Shown: positions 23,690 through 34,102, counted from the stretch's first letter. The stretch is DNA of 41,264 nt from Dunaliella salina (GCA_002284615.2 MU070089.1:65808-107071), one strand, 5' to 3'. Program-made: numbers and translations. Notes: generated by a model not told the origin, from the sequence alone.

Positions 23690-25220
23690 GCACATAAACC
23701 CTAGTTTGGTGCTCTCTTATTGGAAAAAGGCTTAAATCGCCATAAAACACCAAGCGCTGGGTCTTTTCATTCCAATTTGTTTGCAATAATATTCTTTTTT
23801 GACACGTACTCCGAGTACGGAGTCCATAACACTAAAAAGCACCCAATTTGGTGCTACAAGTCAGGCCCCCAATCCTATGCCAAAAATGGATGATATCCTG
23901 CCGGGCACGTTGAACCCACTTCTGAGTATGAGGTATTGCTTGTTTGAGGGAAAGGACTAGTCTGTGATGTTGGGGAAGTGCGGAGGACACCTGGGTGTGG
24001 CTCAGGGGGAGCTCTCTGCATCAAAAACATGCATTTCTTCCATTTGGGCTCACCAGTGCATGTTTTGAGGTGACAAATGCTCCTTTTTTAATATTTTTGC
24101 AATTAAGGAGCATCAGTTGTGCCCCATACCTGCACTTCTCGGTCACCCCTGGGAATGGCCATTTTCTGAGGGACCCTGCTCAGGCCCAAACTGCAGCAGC
24201 GAGTGTTTGGGCAGCCTACTGGTAATATTGCAAGTGATTTTGGGTTGTCGGGAGGACCCCTGATGCTCGTTGGATTTTCATCGCACGGACAAGCACGCAT
24301 AACCTGGGAGGTCTGGCCTGGCCCCGATAGGCCACCTCCGCACCCGCTGTTTGTCCTGGCTGATGCCTGGGGTTGTCATCATCAACACTGACGTCGCGGG
24401 CTGCCATGATGGGCGCCAGGGAGGAGCTGCTGGGCTCCTCAAAGTTGCTGGAGCTTATTACTCACAAATTTTTGCTTGTGGGCGCACATCCGAGGGAGCC
24501 AACGTACTTTTGACGATGTTTTAAGCAGTGTAATGCGAGCCAAATTTTGGATTTCTTAAAATTTTGAGCCTGTCCGCGAAAAGCCTTGGCATTAGTCCCT
24601 TCAAAATAAAATAAAAACATCGCCTTTCATCTCACAGGCCTGCCTGCCAGCGGAGATTTGAAAGGAATAAGCGTTTCAAATCCGAGACCCGTCCCAACAC
24701 TCCGCTGAAGCGCCAAAATTTCATTAAATATTAATAGAAAGCCGTTTCCTGTCTTCATCACTCCTCTCGACTGGCTTTGGAGCACCCCTCGGACAGCCCC
24801 CTGCCAGCATGCATCAGGTGGCCACCAGTGCACTCAGGGACCATCCTGGGGTCCACCTGCAGGCTTGGGGATGCAGCTGGAGGGCTTTGGCACATAGGGG
24901 GTGAGTTTTGCTGGCTGAGCCCGCAAACATGCAGACCTAGTGCGCAGTAGGGTTCACCAAATGGGACCAGCTCAGCGCTGAAAAATTGCTTTTTTTACTA
25001 GATTTCAGTAGGTATTATCAAAATGGGCAGAGGTGGCCTGGCTGGCAAAAGGCAGGATATCACACAGGGATTGGGGGGCTGACTACAAGTGGTCAGATAT
25101 AGCGTTTTGGTGGTGAAAACTAGGATTCACGCTGCAGCTGATTAGGCATAAGTCCTCAAGCCTTGAACAATTTTGCTCCAATTCCTTAAAACGACCCTAT
25201 CTTTCAAATCCAAGTGTTCA
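23690..25220. mobile_element. Relic of the hAT-MITE family, opened by a TIR element
   Basis: The outer parts (about 23690-23860 and 25083-25220) match internal sequence of the hAT MITE family, with landmarks CACCCAATTTGGTGC and, further on, GATTAGGCATAAGTCCT. The TIR element at 23861-25082 sits inside. No TIRs of the host MITE remain. Confidence 0.5.
23861..25082. mobile_element. TIR DNA transposon with 7-base target duplication, short copy (1222 bases)
   Basis: The left TIR TCAGGCCCCCAATCC (23861-23875) and the reverse complement of the right TIR TCAGCCCCCCAATCC (25068-25082) match at 14 of 15 bases. CTACAAG flanks both sides (23854-23860 and 25083-25089). About 0.6 kb at the left end and 0.4 kb at the right end match the longer copy at 34297-36630; the middle differs. 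No transposase is recognised. The superfamily is uncertain; a 7-base duplication fits few known groups. Confidence 0.8.
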
Positions 25221-25740
25221 GGGTTTGGGAACACTTATGCAATGATCATTTTAAAAACACCTATTTTGGGGAAGGAAGTTGTCCAGCTCTGGAAATATCT
25301 GAGAAGATGATGTGGAGCATGAGCAGGACCCGCTGCCACGACCAAATTCTTCCATTCCAGTTGAGTAAGACCTAGGCAATACTTTCTAGCACTTCGTGAA
25401 GAGTGATGACTGCCAATCAGCAGCAAGTGCAAGCAGCGCACAAATTGCACACTTACTCATGGAGCAAGCTGGTGCAGCGACTGACATTTTTGTGCATTGC
25501 AAAGATTGATGACTGCCAATCAGCAGCTGAGTACTTTCATACTGTCCCAAGGAACAAGCTGGTGCTGTCAGCAGCGATTGTCGCAGCAAGCACACGTCTC
25601 ATTTGTGGAATGTCCTTCTCCACATGCTTTCGCAGTAACAAGAACCAGCCCTGCTCTGTCCGAGGCATAGCAGTAAGCATGCCCACACAGGTATACACTC
25701 CACCTCCCCCCCCCCCCCCCCCACACACATGTTCAACAAG
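25221..25740. other. Short direct repeats, no recognised gene
   Basis: GATGACTGCCAATCAGCAGC occurs at about 25405 and 25507 within a longer imperfect duplication. A minus-strand frame (25728-25537) reads AMPRTEQGWF and IPQMRRVLAATIAADST, which I do not recognise. A run of C at about 25706-25722 precedes a short CA tract. Confidence 0.3.
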
Positions 25741-25747
25741 CGCACAC

Positions 25748-25994
25748 CTTTTCTTTCATGAGGTAGGGCATGGACTCATATTAATTGGACGTGGCCAGCA
25801 AACAGTGCTGCCAGTGTAGAAGCTGTGTAGAAGCTGTGGGCAACAACATACGTCTTCAATCAATGTGCACCTCTTCGTTCAAGAGGTAGATGGAAGTGGC
25901 CAACATTATTGGCACTTGGCAGTGTAGATGGCCTCGATGGGACAGGTCCAGGCCCATGATGTGGTCGTGGGGCTGCAGCAGGGCTATGTACACC
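25748..25994 (-). pseudogene. Serine hydroxymethyltransferase exon relic, partly duplicated
   Basis: SHMT interconverts serine and glycine with tetrahydrofolate. The minus strand 25994-25871 is bounded by an acceptor-like ATATGCAG and a donor-like GTGCAC. It reads VYIALLQPHDHIMGLDLS then GHL and LATSIY, matching the conserved SHMT segment AVYTALL.PHDRIMGLDLP.GGHLTHG...ATSIYFES. The GG before HL is RG and the following THG is lost. A second fragment (about 25810-25748) reads LATS.., a stop, and YESMPYLMKEK, the continuation of the same segment, so the exon was duplicated and decayed. Nothing else of SHMT is found nearby. Confidence 0.65.
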
Positions 25995-26039
25995 TGCATA
26001 TGTAAGCGAGCAAAGCAAGCGCGTCTATGCATGCACATT

Positions 26040-26250
26040 TTTCATTGCACAGAATGTTACCAGTGTATGGAGATCACTTTACACAACTTTGGGATTGAAA
26101 AAGCCTCAGGGTGGACTATCTCGGGTAATCTGAGGCCTCGGGGTGATCTGGGTTCCTTCATTTTTGTCATTTTTGAAAATGAAACTTCACGGAAAATGAT
26201 GGTTGGCCTGGTCAGATTTGAGAGGGAAACACGGGAAAGGGCATAGCATG
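26040..26250 (+). mobile_element. Diverged hAT-MITE family relic
   Basis: Landmarks CAGGGTGGAC, GGGTGATCTGGGTTCC, GATGGTTGGCCTGG and GAGAGGGAAACACGGGAAAGG follow the order of the right half of MITE copy 2. TIRs are not preserved. Confidence 0.4.
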
Positions 26251-26327
26251 GCAGTCACAAAAAGCTAAATCACTTACAACTCGACCTGGGGGGCACCCCA
26301 AAAAACTGGGGATCAAGGATTTCGCAT

Positions 26328-26405
26328 GGTCCAGCAGTTGTGCCTCCCTTGGGAGCCTTTGGTAATGGAGGTGGTCCCAGGTTTGAGCCCGGGTGGGCGG
26401 ACCTT
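26328..26405 (+). repeat. tRNA-like sequence (possible SINE head)
   Basis: An A-box-like TGGTCCAGCAGTTG is followed about 50 bases later by a B-box-like GGTTTGAGCCC. The spacing fits RNA polymerase III internal promoters, including long-variable-arm tRNAs, but no acceptor stem pairs. Confidence 0.3.
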
Positions 26406-26504
26406 TGGGGATTCTATGCGTTGTTCGCAGCGAGGTTGTTCCTTCCGTGATGCTTGGGGGCCGGTCCCGCTTGCGTAGCTCTTCACTAGCAACTGAACTT
26501 AGCT

Positions 26505-26950
26505 ATGCCATGCTGCATCCAAAAAATGATCATTAACACCAGACATGCTCTACATGTTCAGGGGGCATCTGGGGGGCGTTTCTGCTGGACGTGTGGCGGA
26601 GGAGAGCAGGAGAAGGACCATCCCGGCGTCCAGGGGCATGGCAAACAACACTCCAGATCCACATTAGCTTTGTTTCTTGCTCCCATCTAGGCTAGCTGTG
26701 TCTTGTGTAAGTTTGTGGGCCCTTTGATGAAGCCCTTGCTAGCTTGCTGGTAAAAAGTGAGAGTCTATGCTAGACACAACCTGCATGTGTTAAGGAAAGA
26801 CCCAATAGTCAACACTGGCACTAGCAGTGTCTTCCACTCGGCTTGCTAGTTAGGGATCCTTTCCTTCATGCATGCGGCCTCTGGCCTGCATAGACTTTTC
26901 TTCTTTCTTTTTCCTTTCTTTTCTTTTCTTTTCTTTCCTTTTTTTTTTTT
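26505..26950 (+). pseudogene. RH-2 3' end with tail
   Basis: It reads IINTRHALHVQGASGG at the end of the coding part, then a Gly/Arg-rich stretch, then the RH-2 3' untranslated landmarks (CCATCTAGGCTAGCTGTG, CATGCATGCGGCCTCTGG) and a long CTTTTC tail to about 26950. An extra 130 bases (about 26750-26840) carry the dispersed AGAGTCTATGCT repeat. Confidence 0.65.
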
Positions 26951-27109
26951 TTTCAAGTCCTATTATTGCTGTTGTAGTACCTGAGTAGCGTGCATGCCAC
27001 AACAGGCTGCCATGCCCCAGAATTCCCGGACTCTCCTTCTCCTGCTCTCCACTGCCATGCGCACAGCCCCCCCCCCTTCTTTTTCCCTTATTACTTGCAA
27101 AAAGAGCAG

Positions 27110-27430
27110 CAGCATGGATTTGACTCGAAAATTTGAATATTGAATCTACACATAGAGCATCCACACATCAAATGGGTGAAACCAATTGATTTGGAGCTCT
27201 TTGGCTGATGGAAAATCATTGCAAATCAGTGAAGCAAAAGTACCCAGCAGTCAAGCAAACATGGGGTTTCCACCAAGTGCCTGGGGGGAAATTCAGCCAT
27301 ACCGAGAGGTAGATTCTGGTTCCTCTTTCCTACTTCTGAATGTGCCGGATGTGGGTATATTACATGAAAGTTGCATTTAATTTTGGGATAGAAAGCTGGT
27401 CCCAGGGTGGAGCTGTGGGCCATTTTTGAG
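27110..27430 (+). mobile_element. Diverged hAT-MITE family relic
   Basis: Shared landmarks with the MITE family: AATTCAGCCAT, ATGTGCCGGATGTGGG, CTGGTCCCAGGGTGGAGCTG and TGGGCCATTTTTGAG. TIRs are absent. No open frame of note. Confidence 0.45.
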
Positions 27431-27559
27431 AAGTCTGACATCAAATGAAATGAGGGGGCTGATGCTTGCGATCGCATCGCAGCCCTCTCAGACACCAGGT
27501 ATTGCATTTCCAGATGCCAGGGACCCTTTCCACAATTTTTGTTGGCTTTCATTGAAGAC

Positions 27560-27830
27560 CTCCTCACAGGACGATGGCATACACCGCTCCCACGCTTTCA
27601 CCATGCACTACCTCACCAACCTGAACAACAAACTCAAAACACACATGCACAAGAAACTCAAGCTCGGCTCTGCTGACACCTCTGGCTACCACTACCAGGG
27701 ATGGCAGAAACTTAATGATGCCATACCACCACCACCGGAGCAAAAACGAAATCACGCAACCCAACCTCTCAACTTGCAAACAAAGAGATCAGCAATTCTT
27801 TCTGAAGCACAGTTAGCCTCAATCTCCTAA
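27560..27830 (+). pseudogene. RH-type segment (post-RNase H domain) upstream of the long RH-1 copy
   Basis: An open frame reads HYLTNLNNKLKTHMHKKLKL and SADTSGYHYQGWQKL, clearly related to KTHMHSKHKLGYANAKTGYF in the long RH-1 copy at 31.6 kb and to the 9.4 and 13.7 kb relics. It then turns Pro/Gln-rich and stops. It may be the end of another insertion, or an ORF1 segment that shares this domain. Confidence 0.5.
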
Positions 27831-28022
27831 CTAAGGAGATATCTCGTGGCAAAGCGTGGGGGAGTACTTAATGCTTCATTTGAAACCTACCTCACCAAAT
27901 GAGAAGGAACAAATCTGCACATAAAACGTCAGCTCAACATGCGCGCCCGCCAGCTGACTAGCGTGCATTCCAGCAAGCTCCATCCCATGACAAATGGCTC
28001 CATCTCATGAAAAATTGTTAGT

Positions 28023-28685
28023 GTGCTCAAGGAGGAACTAGAGCACATTTGTGAAGCCTCAACCTTGCACAAACCACCTCCTCCCAACCTCCCTACTCTC
28101 ATCACCTGCAATATGCAACCTTTACTGAATATGGGAATCAGCAGGCTACATGAGCTTACATCTCGTTGCAAAAATTACGTCATCTCAGTTTCTCAACTTC
28201 AGGCTAAACACCCCAAGGTGAAAAACAAATGTATAATTGCACTGAAGAGGCTGGCAGCTCTTGTCAACTTTGCTCCACAACAAGTACTGAGCACATCCTC
28301 AATCCCAAAGATCATTGACTACAAAAACACTCAAGCAAATACCCTCCCAGTTTACCGTTGTGTCAACAACACTCACGTGAGCGGTCTTACCAACACCAGC
28401 ATGGGTGAGGAACAGCCCCCCCACACCCAGATTTCCCAACGGGCAAACCCCCAACCTAGCTTCATCCCCCCCACTCAAGTAGTGCCACTGCCACAGCCTC
28501 ATTCCACATCTTTCTACACCCACGAACACACCGGACGCTGCCTCAGACGTGCCCTCAACAATCCTGCACCCATTAATTGTCCTGGAACACAACAACTTTC
28601 AAATGTAATGGATATGCAATCACTGGAAGAGCCACTCAGCAAAAGAACTCGCTCCCATGCTACACTCAATATCACTCTCACATAA
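28023..28685 (+). pseudogene. ORF1-like segment of the long RH-1 element
   Basis: Open for 220 codons without an obvious ATG at its start. The first half is helical (ELEHICEAS, ISRLHELTSRC, IALKRLAALVNFAPQQ). The second half is low-complexity, rich in Pro, Thr, Asn and Gln, ending in a basic stretch (SKRTRSHATLN). It lies 600 bases upstream of the PHD segment on the same strand, so I place it in the same element as an ORF1-like, possibly RNA-binding part. No motif proves this. Confidence 0.35.
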
Positions 28686-29259
28686 GCACTCCGCCCCTCT
28701 GCAGACAGACTCACTGCAAGCCTGGATACTCTGGCTCCTGCCGTACAAGATAGTACTGCAAAAGGGCCACCCAGCAAACACACACATTCAGCATTGATAA
28801 ACTACCTCTTCTTCCATGTCCCAATTCAGCCAGGCTAGCCCAAATGATAGCAATTCACATGCTTGTTTGAGCACTGCTTACCATACCCCTACACAGCCCA
28901 ACCCCCCTAGCACTAACTACCAACATCAGACAGATGATTGTCTGAACCCTTAGACACAAACTCTTACTTCGCACAGCCTAGATACTCAAACAAACAGACC
29001 CAGAAAAAAGAGGCAACAATTGCTTCACACAGACAGAGAGATCGTTTCCCCAGCCATCCACTCTCTGAGCTTCCTTTCCCAAGGCCCAAAAGCCTGGAAC
29101 TATAAGAGAAACACAGCTGAGAAATTTGCTAATGGGACTACTGCTAGCCATGCTATCAGTTTTATCTTCTATCATGATTTAGATATTACTTACATAGATA
29201 TTTGGAGGATTTAAGCAGAGAACAAGAAAGAACAATCAAGCTCTCCCGCCCACCTCCAG
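28686..29259 (+). other. Broken coding remains between ORF1-like and PHD segments
   Basis: Short frames rich in Asn, Gln and Pro are seen, together with a TAYHTPTQPNPPSTNYQH-like stretch at about 28875. This is probably decayed element sequence; no motif is found. Confidence 0.3.
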
Positions 29260-29601
29260 GTGCAATATCATACCCACTACGCACCTATGATCATTGAAAA
29301 ATGGGCCCTGCCACTGTTCAAAGAAGCTAACCTTGTGCCTGAAAATGTCTCACCTGCTGCTCACACTGATGTTGAGTGTGCCTGCTGCCAAGTGTGCAAT
29401 TACTACCAAAGTTATGACACCGGAACCTTGGAGGATCCATTTCCTGACATATATGTTTGTGACATGTGCCACCGGACGTACCATTGGGAATGCATGAAGG
29501 GGCTTGGATGCTACTCGGATGAGCAAAGACAAGAAATTGCAACAGCTTACACATGGGCATGTCCCGCCTGTGCAAACCTAAATGATGCCCAAAAACATTG
29601 A
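29260..29601 (+). pseudogene. PHD finger segment of the long RH-1 element
   Basis: The 113-codon frame contains a C4HC3 zinc cluster: CACCQVC, then YVCDMCHRTYHWECMKG, then WACPAC. The spacing and the aromatic-His signature (CHRTYHWEC) fit a PHD finger, a domain that binds histone tails or other chromatin ligands. PHD fingers are known in ORF1 of some CR1-like LINEs, where they may guide integration. Here it lies upstream of methyltransferase-like and RNase H segments on the same strand. The frame starts without a clear ATG and is followed by stops, so it is a piece of a broken polyprotein. Confidence 0.7.
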
Positions 29602-30046
29602 AAGAGGACAACAGCATAAACAAGAACTCAGGAGGGTCACTTGGAAGCTCTCCGGGGAATCAGAGGATTTACAGGAGGCATGGCCCAAATTTAAAGAGTG
29701 TTTGATTTAGTTCGCAGAACAACAGAGTGAGCCTAATCTCTCAACACCTACAGCAGATTCTACCCTTTCAAATCTTGAAAGACAGGGCTTTGAAAAACCT
29801 AATGAAACCAAAGTATGGCACAGCAGAAATTGGATACAAAGTTGTGCAACAAAATCAAATTTGATACAATTTCCACTAATCCACATGCAGACATAAAACC
29901 TACAGGCTCATGCAAATATTGGCTGCGTGAAGTTGACCTCGTGAAGTACACGGACCAGCAAACCCCCATCCAGCACCATCAGACACAGGATCCCACAGCC
30001 ATTCCCCTCCTACTCCATCCCCCCTCATTCTCCAGAAATATACACG

Positions 30047-30895
30047 GTGCACATGGCTTACATATATAATACGCAAGGCAAACGTGTTGGTATGACATCC
30101 CCTAACCGCTTCCAAATCCTTTACAGGGCTTTTTGTGGGGCCAAGCTTGCTGGCATGCACGAGTATACGACACCAGCTTCAGGCAGCTTTGCTACTGAGC
30201 TGCAAGGACCCCTTTCCCACAAATCCATGCTTAAAAGAAAGTACTCTAGCAAGGAGATCAAAGGCTCTTTTTCACAAGCCCTTCCAACTCACAATCATAC
30301 TACCTTTCAAAAATGGGCTTTGGTAACCCAAGAAAAACTGGCCTCCCCACTTGACCACAACCCACAACACCAGAATTATTGGAGTGCGGACTCCTGAGGC
30401 ATCCTTTTTGGTACTATGCATAATGCCTTATCATCCAAATTCTCAGGCTTCTCAGTCTGCCATCCCATTTATGACGAGGGAACCATGACCCAAGCTTTGC
30501 AACATGTCATTTACACTGCCATTCTCAACACGGAGGTCACTGCTACATTCATGTTCCTTCTGACTTGAATAAGAACATGATAACCAACCCCTACTCCAAA
30601 CTTGTCACTGCCTACCCCAACCTCTGTCACGACCTCAGAACCATGCCTTGTGAAAAACTACAGTGTCCCTCAATCCTGCCCTAACCAAGAGATTCCTTTA
30701 CCTAAGCATGCCTGGGACCTTCGTATCTTTGCTGTTTGGAACACTGCAGCTCAAATCCATCTTAACAACCATAGCCAGGACTGGCTTCAGGGCCTGAAAG
30801 GAGATTTGAAAGAAGCCACAGAGTGGAAGCTCAAGAGCGTCAGCAGCCACCCTGTCCTAAATCCCATGCATGCTCACATGCAAGGTTTCAATTAA
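30047..30895 (+). pseudogene. PCIF1-like methyltransferase relic of the long RH-1 element
   Basis: Three frames joined by frameshifts read on from YIYNTQGKRVG and FCGAKLAGMHEY, to SGFSVCHPIYDEGTMTQAL followed by TATFMFLPSD, then LPKHAWDLRIFAVWNTAA and DWLQGLKGDLKEA. The layout (a short Pro-containing motif where PCIF1-type N6-adenine methyltransferases have NPPF, a hydrophobic strand ending in a FxP, then the HNTAVLFLQND-like strand) suggests a PCIF1-like Rossmann methyltransferase. The catalytic NPPF counterpart reads CHPI (30458-30469), so even the unbroken parent may have been inactive. This is remote similarity judged by eye. Confidence 0.45.
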
Positions 30896-30954
30896 ATGGA
30901 ACGCCTCCCATTTGACAAAAAAAACACATCTCCAATCATCCTAGAAGTTCACAC

Positions 30955-31500
30955 ATGCGTATCGAAGGTACAGACTTGGTGCCCAGCCAATCCAATGCTA
31001 TTCTTACTCTCAAACTTGCTGATTGGAGAACATGGGCATACACAGATGGCAGCTGCCTTGTCCATAACGGTAAGCAAGAAATTGGAGCAGGCGTCTACTG
31101 CCCGTCCACTGACAGCAAGAACTTTGTAGAACCAAACGGTGCTGGGATTACTAAAACCATCACTAGCTGAATTAGCAGCAATTGCTGCTGATATCATTAC
31201 CAAGCATACAGACATTGCGTCAGACAGCCTCACCTCTCTCAAACAAATATGTAAACAACTTCTTTACCCTGAGAATACCTGAGGCATATCCAAGGAGACA
31301 TCCTTAAAATGATGCTTTCAACGCTCATTAGAGACTTTCAATGCTCATTAGAGACTTTCATACCAAAATTCGAATTTACAAAGTGAATTCCCATGCTGGC
31401 ATCGCTGGAAATGAATGTGCAGATGCCATTGCAAAGCATCAGGCAATGCAAGCCCAGAACTGCGTGGCAGACACCGAGATCCCTGGTGCAGGTCCTGGTG
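30955..31500 (+). pseudogene. RNase H domain of the long RH-1 element, frameshifted
   Basis: WRTWAYTDGSC holds the first catalytic Asp; GAGVYCP follows. One missing base at about 31166, compared with the copy at 11.8 kb, shifts the frame just before the AELAAIAADI counterpart. The frame then continues with IASDSLTSL, is broken again near 31280 where CTTTCAACGCTCATTAGAGA is locally duplicated, and ends in VNSHAGIAGNECADAIAKH with the last His and Asp. All four active-site residues are still readable, so the domain was active before the frameshifts. Confidence 0.75.
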
Positions 31501-31763
31501 GAAATCCATTTACAAATATTTCCTGGTTAGCCAAGAAAGAAAGAGTACATGCTGCAGGTACATCTACAGGTCAACCACCCATCCACAAGCTCACCTATCT
31601 CCCCAACCTTCAAGATTCTCTCAAAACCCACATGCATTCTAAACACAAGCTTGGATATGCCAATGCCAAAACAGGTTACTTTTACTATCAAAACTTATTA
31701 TCGCAAGTAGATAAAAAATCAGCAATGCCTTCAGAAAAATGCACAACATCTCTGTACCCATGA
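31341..31763 (+). pseudogene. RH-1 segment: RNase H end and linker domain
   Basis: This 140-codon frame starts in the last RNase H strand and continues with PGGNPFTNISWLAKKE, LPNLQDSLKTHMHSKHKL, GYANAKTGYFYYQNLL and a short tail. The KTHMH..HKLGYA motif recurs in the relics at 9.4, 13.7 and 27.6 kb and so marks this element group. Its function is unknown. Confidence 0.65.
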
Positions 31764-31799
31764 AGCGTACCATCCTGCAGTACCGTACAGGCACCCTCT

Positions 31800-32650
31800 A
31801 CAACCAAAAAGATGCAATACCTTTTTAAAGATCAACTGATCCATCTTGCCCCCTTCCGGGCTGCCATCATTTGGACAGCGCACTACACATGCTCTCAGGC
31901 TGCCAATATCATATCATCTCCAACACAATTACTGAACGCCATAACATTGCTGGCAGAATGATTACTAAAGCACTCAGCAAATGCCCTGTAGGGGCAGGCC
32001 TGGTATACACAGACATAGGGAGCGATTTCAAACTCGATCAACACAATCTCCAACTCCCTGCATATGCCTCAAACAGAACTTTACCTGCTTACTTATTCCC
32101 CCGTAACCTCTCTGAGAGGAAAAGACTCAACTCCAGTCGACCAGATGCTGTTTTGATCACCCCTTTTAATGCCAAACATNCTTCAAACAGTGATTCTCAT
32201 ATCCATTCACATCACGATTTGCGCAGGACCACAAGAAGGACCATCAATGCTAGCCAAGTCGGGCAACCACATGAATCTCATGTCAAGGATCGTCATGTGC
32301 GCCTCAAAGAAATCAAGTTCTGTGAGGACACTAGGCCTGAACATCAGTTACATGCGGCAAAGCAGCAGCATTCAGACCTCTGTAAGATTATTAGTGCTAA
32401 AGCTGTCTCCATTCATCCTATTCTCCTGGGTGTTGGTGGAACTATTTATATTGAGCATACCATGAAGCAATTCAAACATCTAGGATTGGATCATCAGCGT
32501 GCCACTAGGCTTGCTCAACAACTTCACGCACATTCTGTTCAATATGCCCACAAACTTGCCACCACACGCCGCGCCATTGAACATAACAATACTTCCCACA
32601 GCCAGAGTACAGAGACGGGTACTTCTTGTAACCCTCCAGATCCCCATTAG
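31800..32650 (+). pseudogene. RH-1 zinc-binding C-terminal domain
   Basis: After a frameshift near 31850 the frame reads CPLPG..LDSALHMLSGCQ, a decayed CPLC..D..H.L.GC zinc cluster, then ISNTITERHNIAGRMI, a basic Ser/His stretch with one ambiguous base (32180), LKEIKFCEDTRPEHQ (with an E-x-K and ED resembling a restriction-like nuclease core, not proven), HPILLGVGGTIYIEHTM, DHQRATRLAQQLHAHSVQ and NPPDPH before the stop. The last 80 residues are the part most often retained in truncated copies across the window. Confidence 0.75.
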
Positions 32651-32795
32651 CTCTCTCTTTTTCTTACCTTGCGGTGGAGGGGACTCACGGCTCTTTGAGC
32701 CAATGTGTCTCCTTTTCCTTAATTGATGTAGGGAGAGTTTCTCTTCCTACGTAGTTTTTCTTTTTTCTTTTTCTTTTTCTTTGCCTTCAGCACAT
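32651..32795 (+). mobile_element. RH-1 3' untranslated region and tail
   Basis: This is the reference 3' end for the family: GGAGGGGACTCACGGCTC, GCCAATGTGTCTCC, AATTGATGTAGGGAGAGTTTC, then a TTTTTC tail (32755-32790). The same order is seen at 15.2 kb (minus), where a target duplication confirms the terminus. Confidence 0.75.
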
Positions 32796-32917
32796 TAGGA
32801 GTCTAGAGAGTGGCTCTGGCTGGTTCTGTGTCTATAGGTTGTGATGATAGAATAAGGCTGCCTGTGCTGAGCCTGCCTAACTATGCTCTTCATGTATTAA
32901 TTTTCTGCTAGAAATAT

Positions 32918-33223
32918 CTATGCCTGGAGGCGCACATAAGTGTCCTTAGTTATCTGTGTGCTTTGAGCAGCCAGCCTCCCGGAGGTAATACTTGTGTCAA
33001 TCCTGGAGATTTTGCCTAAACTGCAATGCTTGTTCCTGAAGCAACTTTTTTTTGTTAGCTCGGTTTGCTTTCTTGCACAGACCTGTTCACACATCTTCAT
33101 CGTATGCACTCTGAAGTAATATAATTCTTGCCATTTGCTGTCGTCTGTTTCACATCCTTGCACCTGGCAAGAATTAGGGGGGTAGTGATCTGTGCTCCCA
33201 GGTTGGTGATGTGTGTGTGACAC
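32918..33223 (-). pseudogene. Cys-rich segment resembling an SBP-box zinc finger
   Basis: The minus strand reads NSCQVQGCETDDSK, YYFRVHTMKMCEQ and CFRNKHCSLGKISRID. The CQVxGC start, the R..H..K.C core and the later C...HC group resemble the SBP-box DNA-binding domain of green plants and algae (CQVEGC...RRHKVCE.H...CQQCSRFH). Spacing between the second and third ligands is a few residues longer than usual. It overlaps the 33.19-33.24 kb repeat motif. It may be an exon relic or chance; I see no flanking exons. Confidence 0.3.
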
Positions 33224-33690
33224 TGATCTCGCACGACAGCTGTCACGCTGAATCGTGGTTATTGCTGAATCCTGGTCATGCAGTTAGTTAATTAGTTTAC
33301 CTTTATTCTTAGACTGGCTCAACAACTGGCCAACCAGTTGTTGAAAATTTTGGAAGTTGTGCACATTGGATCAGACTTGTACAGTTATTTCCAATGGTCT
33401 GGATTTGACATCACCTATTCTTCTCAGCATTGTAAACCAGAGATGGAGTAGTCTCCCATTGCCCTGGCAGGGGCAAAGGGGGACAGGCCTGGCAACCGTG
33501 TACCAAAGCTGAGTATGTCTTGTGTGTGAAGAAGAAGTGCTGCGCTGCATCATGCAGGAGTGCAGCAAGGAACAGCACACCCAGAATCCCAGCAACCCTG
33601 TCTCACTCGCACCTCTTCCCATCAACTCGAGTGAACTTGTCCTTTGTCTGGATGGTTGTAGCCAGCTCTGGACGTTAAACACCCATTCCA
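33186..33690. repeat. Repeat block shared with 7385-7868, in permuted order
   Basis: About 430 bases (33245-33690) match 7390-7812 closely, including the CAACAACTGGCCAACCAGTTGTTG hairpin. A separate 50-base motif (TAGTGATCTGTGCTC ... GATCTCGCACGA) lies before the block here (33186-33236) but after it in the other copy (7815-7868). Frames in both copies (such as LVLCLDGC.QLWTLNTHS) differ by many replacement changes, so coding is doubtful. Confidence 0.7.
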
Positions 33691-34102
33691 TGGCATATAA
33701 GGTATTATGTCCAGAGTCGGCAAAAGCCATCCGACAAGGGACAGGTTTACTCGAGCTGAGGGCTTGGGGTGCGAGTGGACTGCTACTCTGCTTGTTCTTC
33801 ATGCTGCTGCTTAGCTGTTCTCCTGGACCTTGTAGAGTGCTGGCTTGGCTGCAGCACACAGAGAATTCTTGGGGCAGACACAGCAGGTGTGGACCAGCTT
33901 CACCAGGTTAGCATTACATCTGGGACAGGGCACCCCTGGCACAAGGCCAGGGATAATGGAAACGGAGCCAAACCTCAGGAAAGGTGGAACAGAGGGTTTA
34001 AATAAGAGAGAGAACCCAATAAAACAACCCCACTTAAATGAGGTCACACATTACACACTTGTTTGAACCATGATTCAGCAATGCCACTAATTTGATGTGA
34101 CA
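33691..34102. other. No gene recognised; one Cys-rich frame
   Basis: A minus-strand frame (about 33960-33830) reads GVPCPRCNANLVKLVHTCCV and CPKNSLCAAAKPAL. Paired CxxC groups suggest a zinc ribbon, perhaps of a transposase, but the frame is short and its neighbours are repeats. Confidence 0.25.

Noticed and set aside
24203..24391. 62-codon frame conserved between 24.2 and 34.65 kb
   Set aside because: The whole repeat is conserved at DNA level, non-coding parts included, so the shared frame reflects transposon identity rather than selection.
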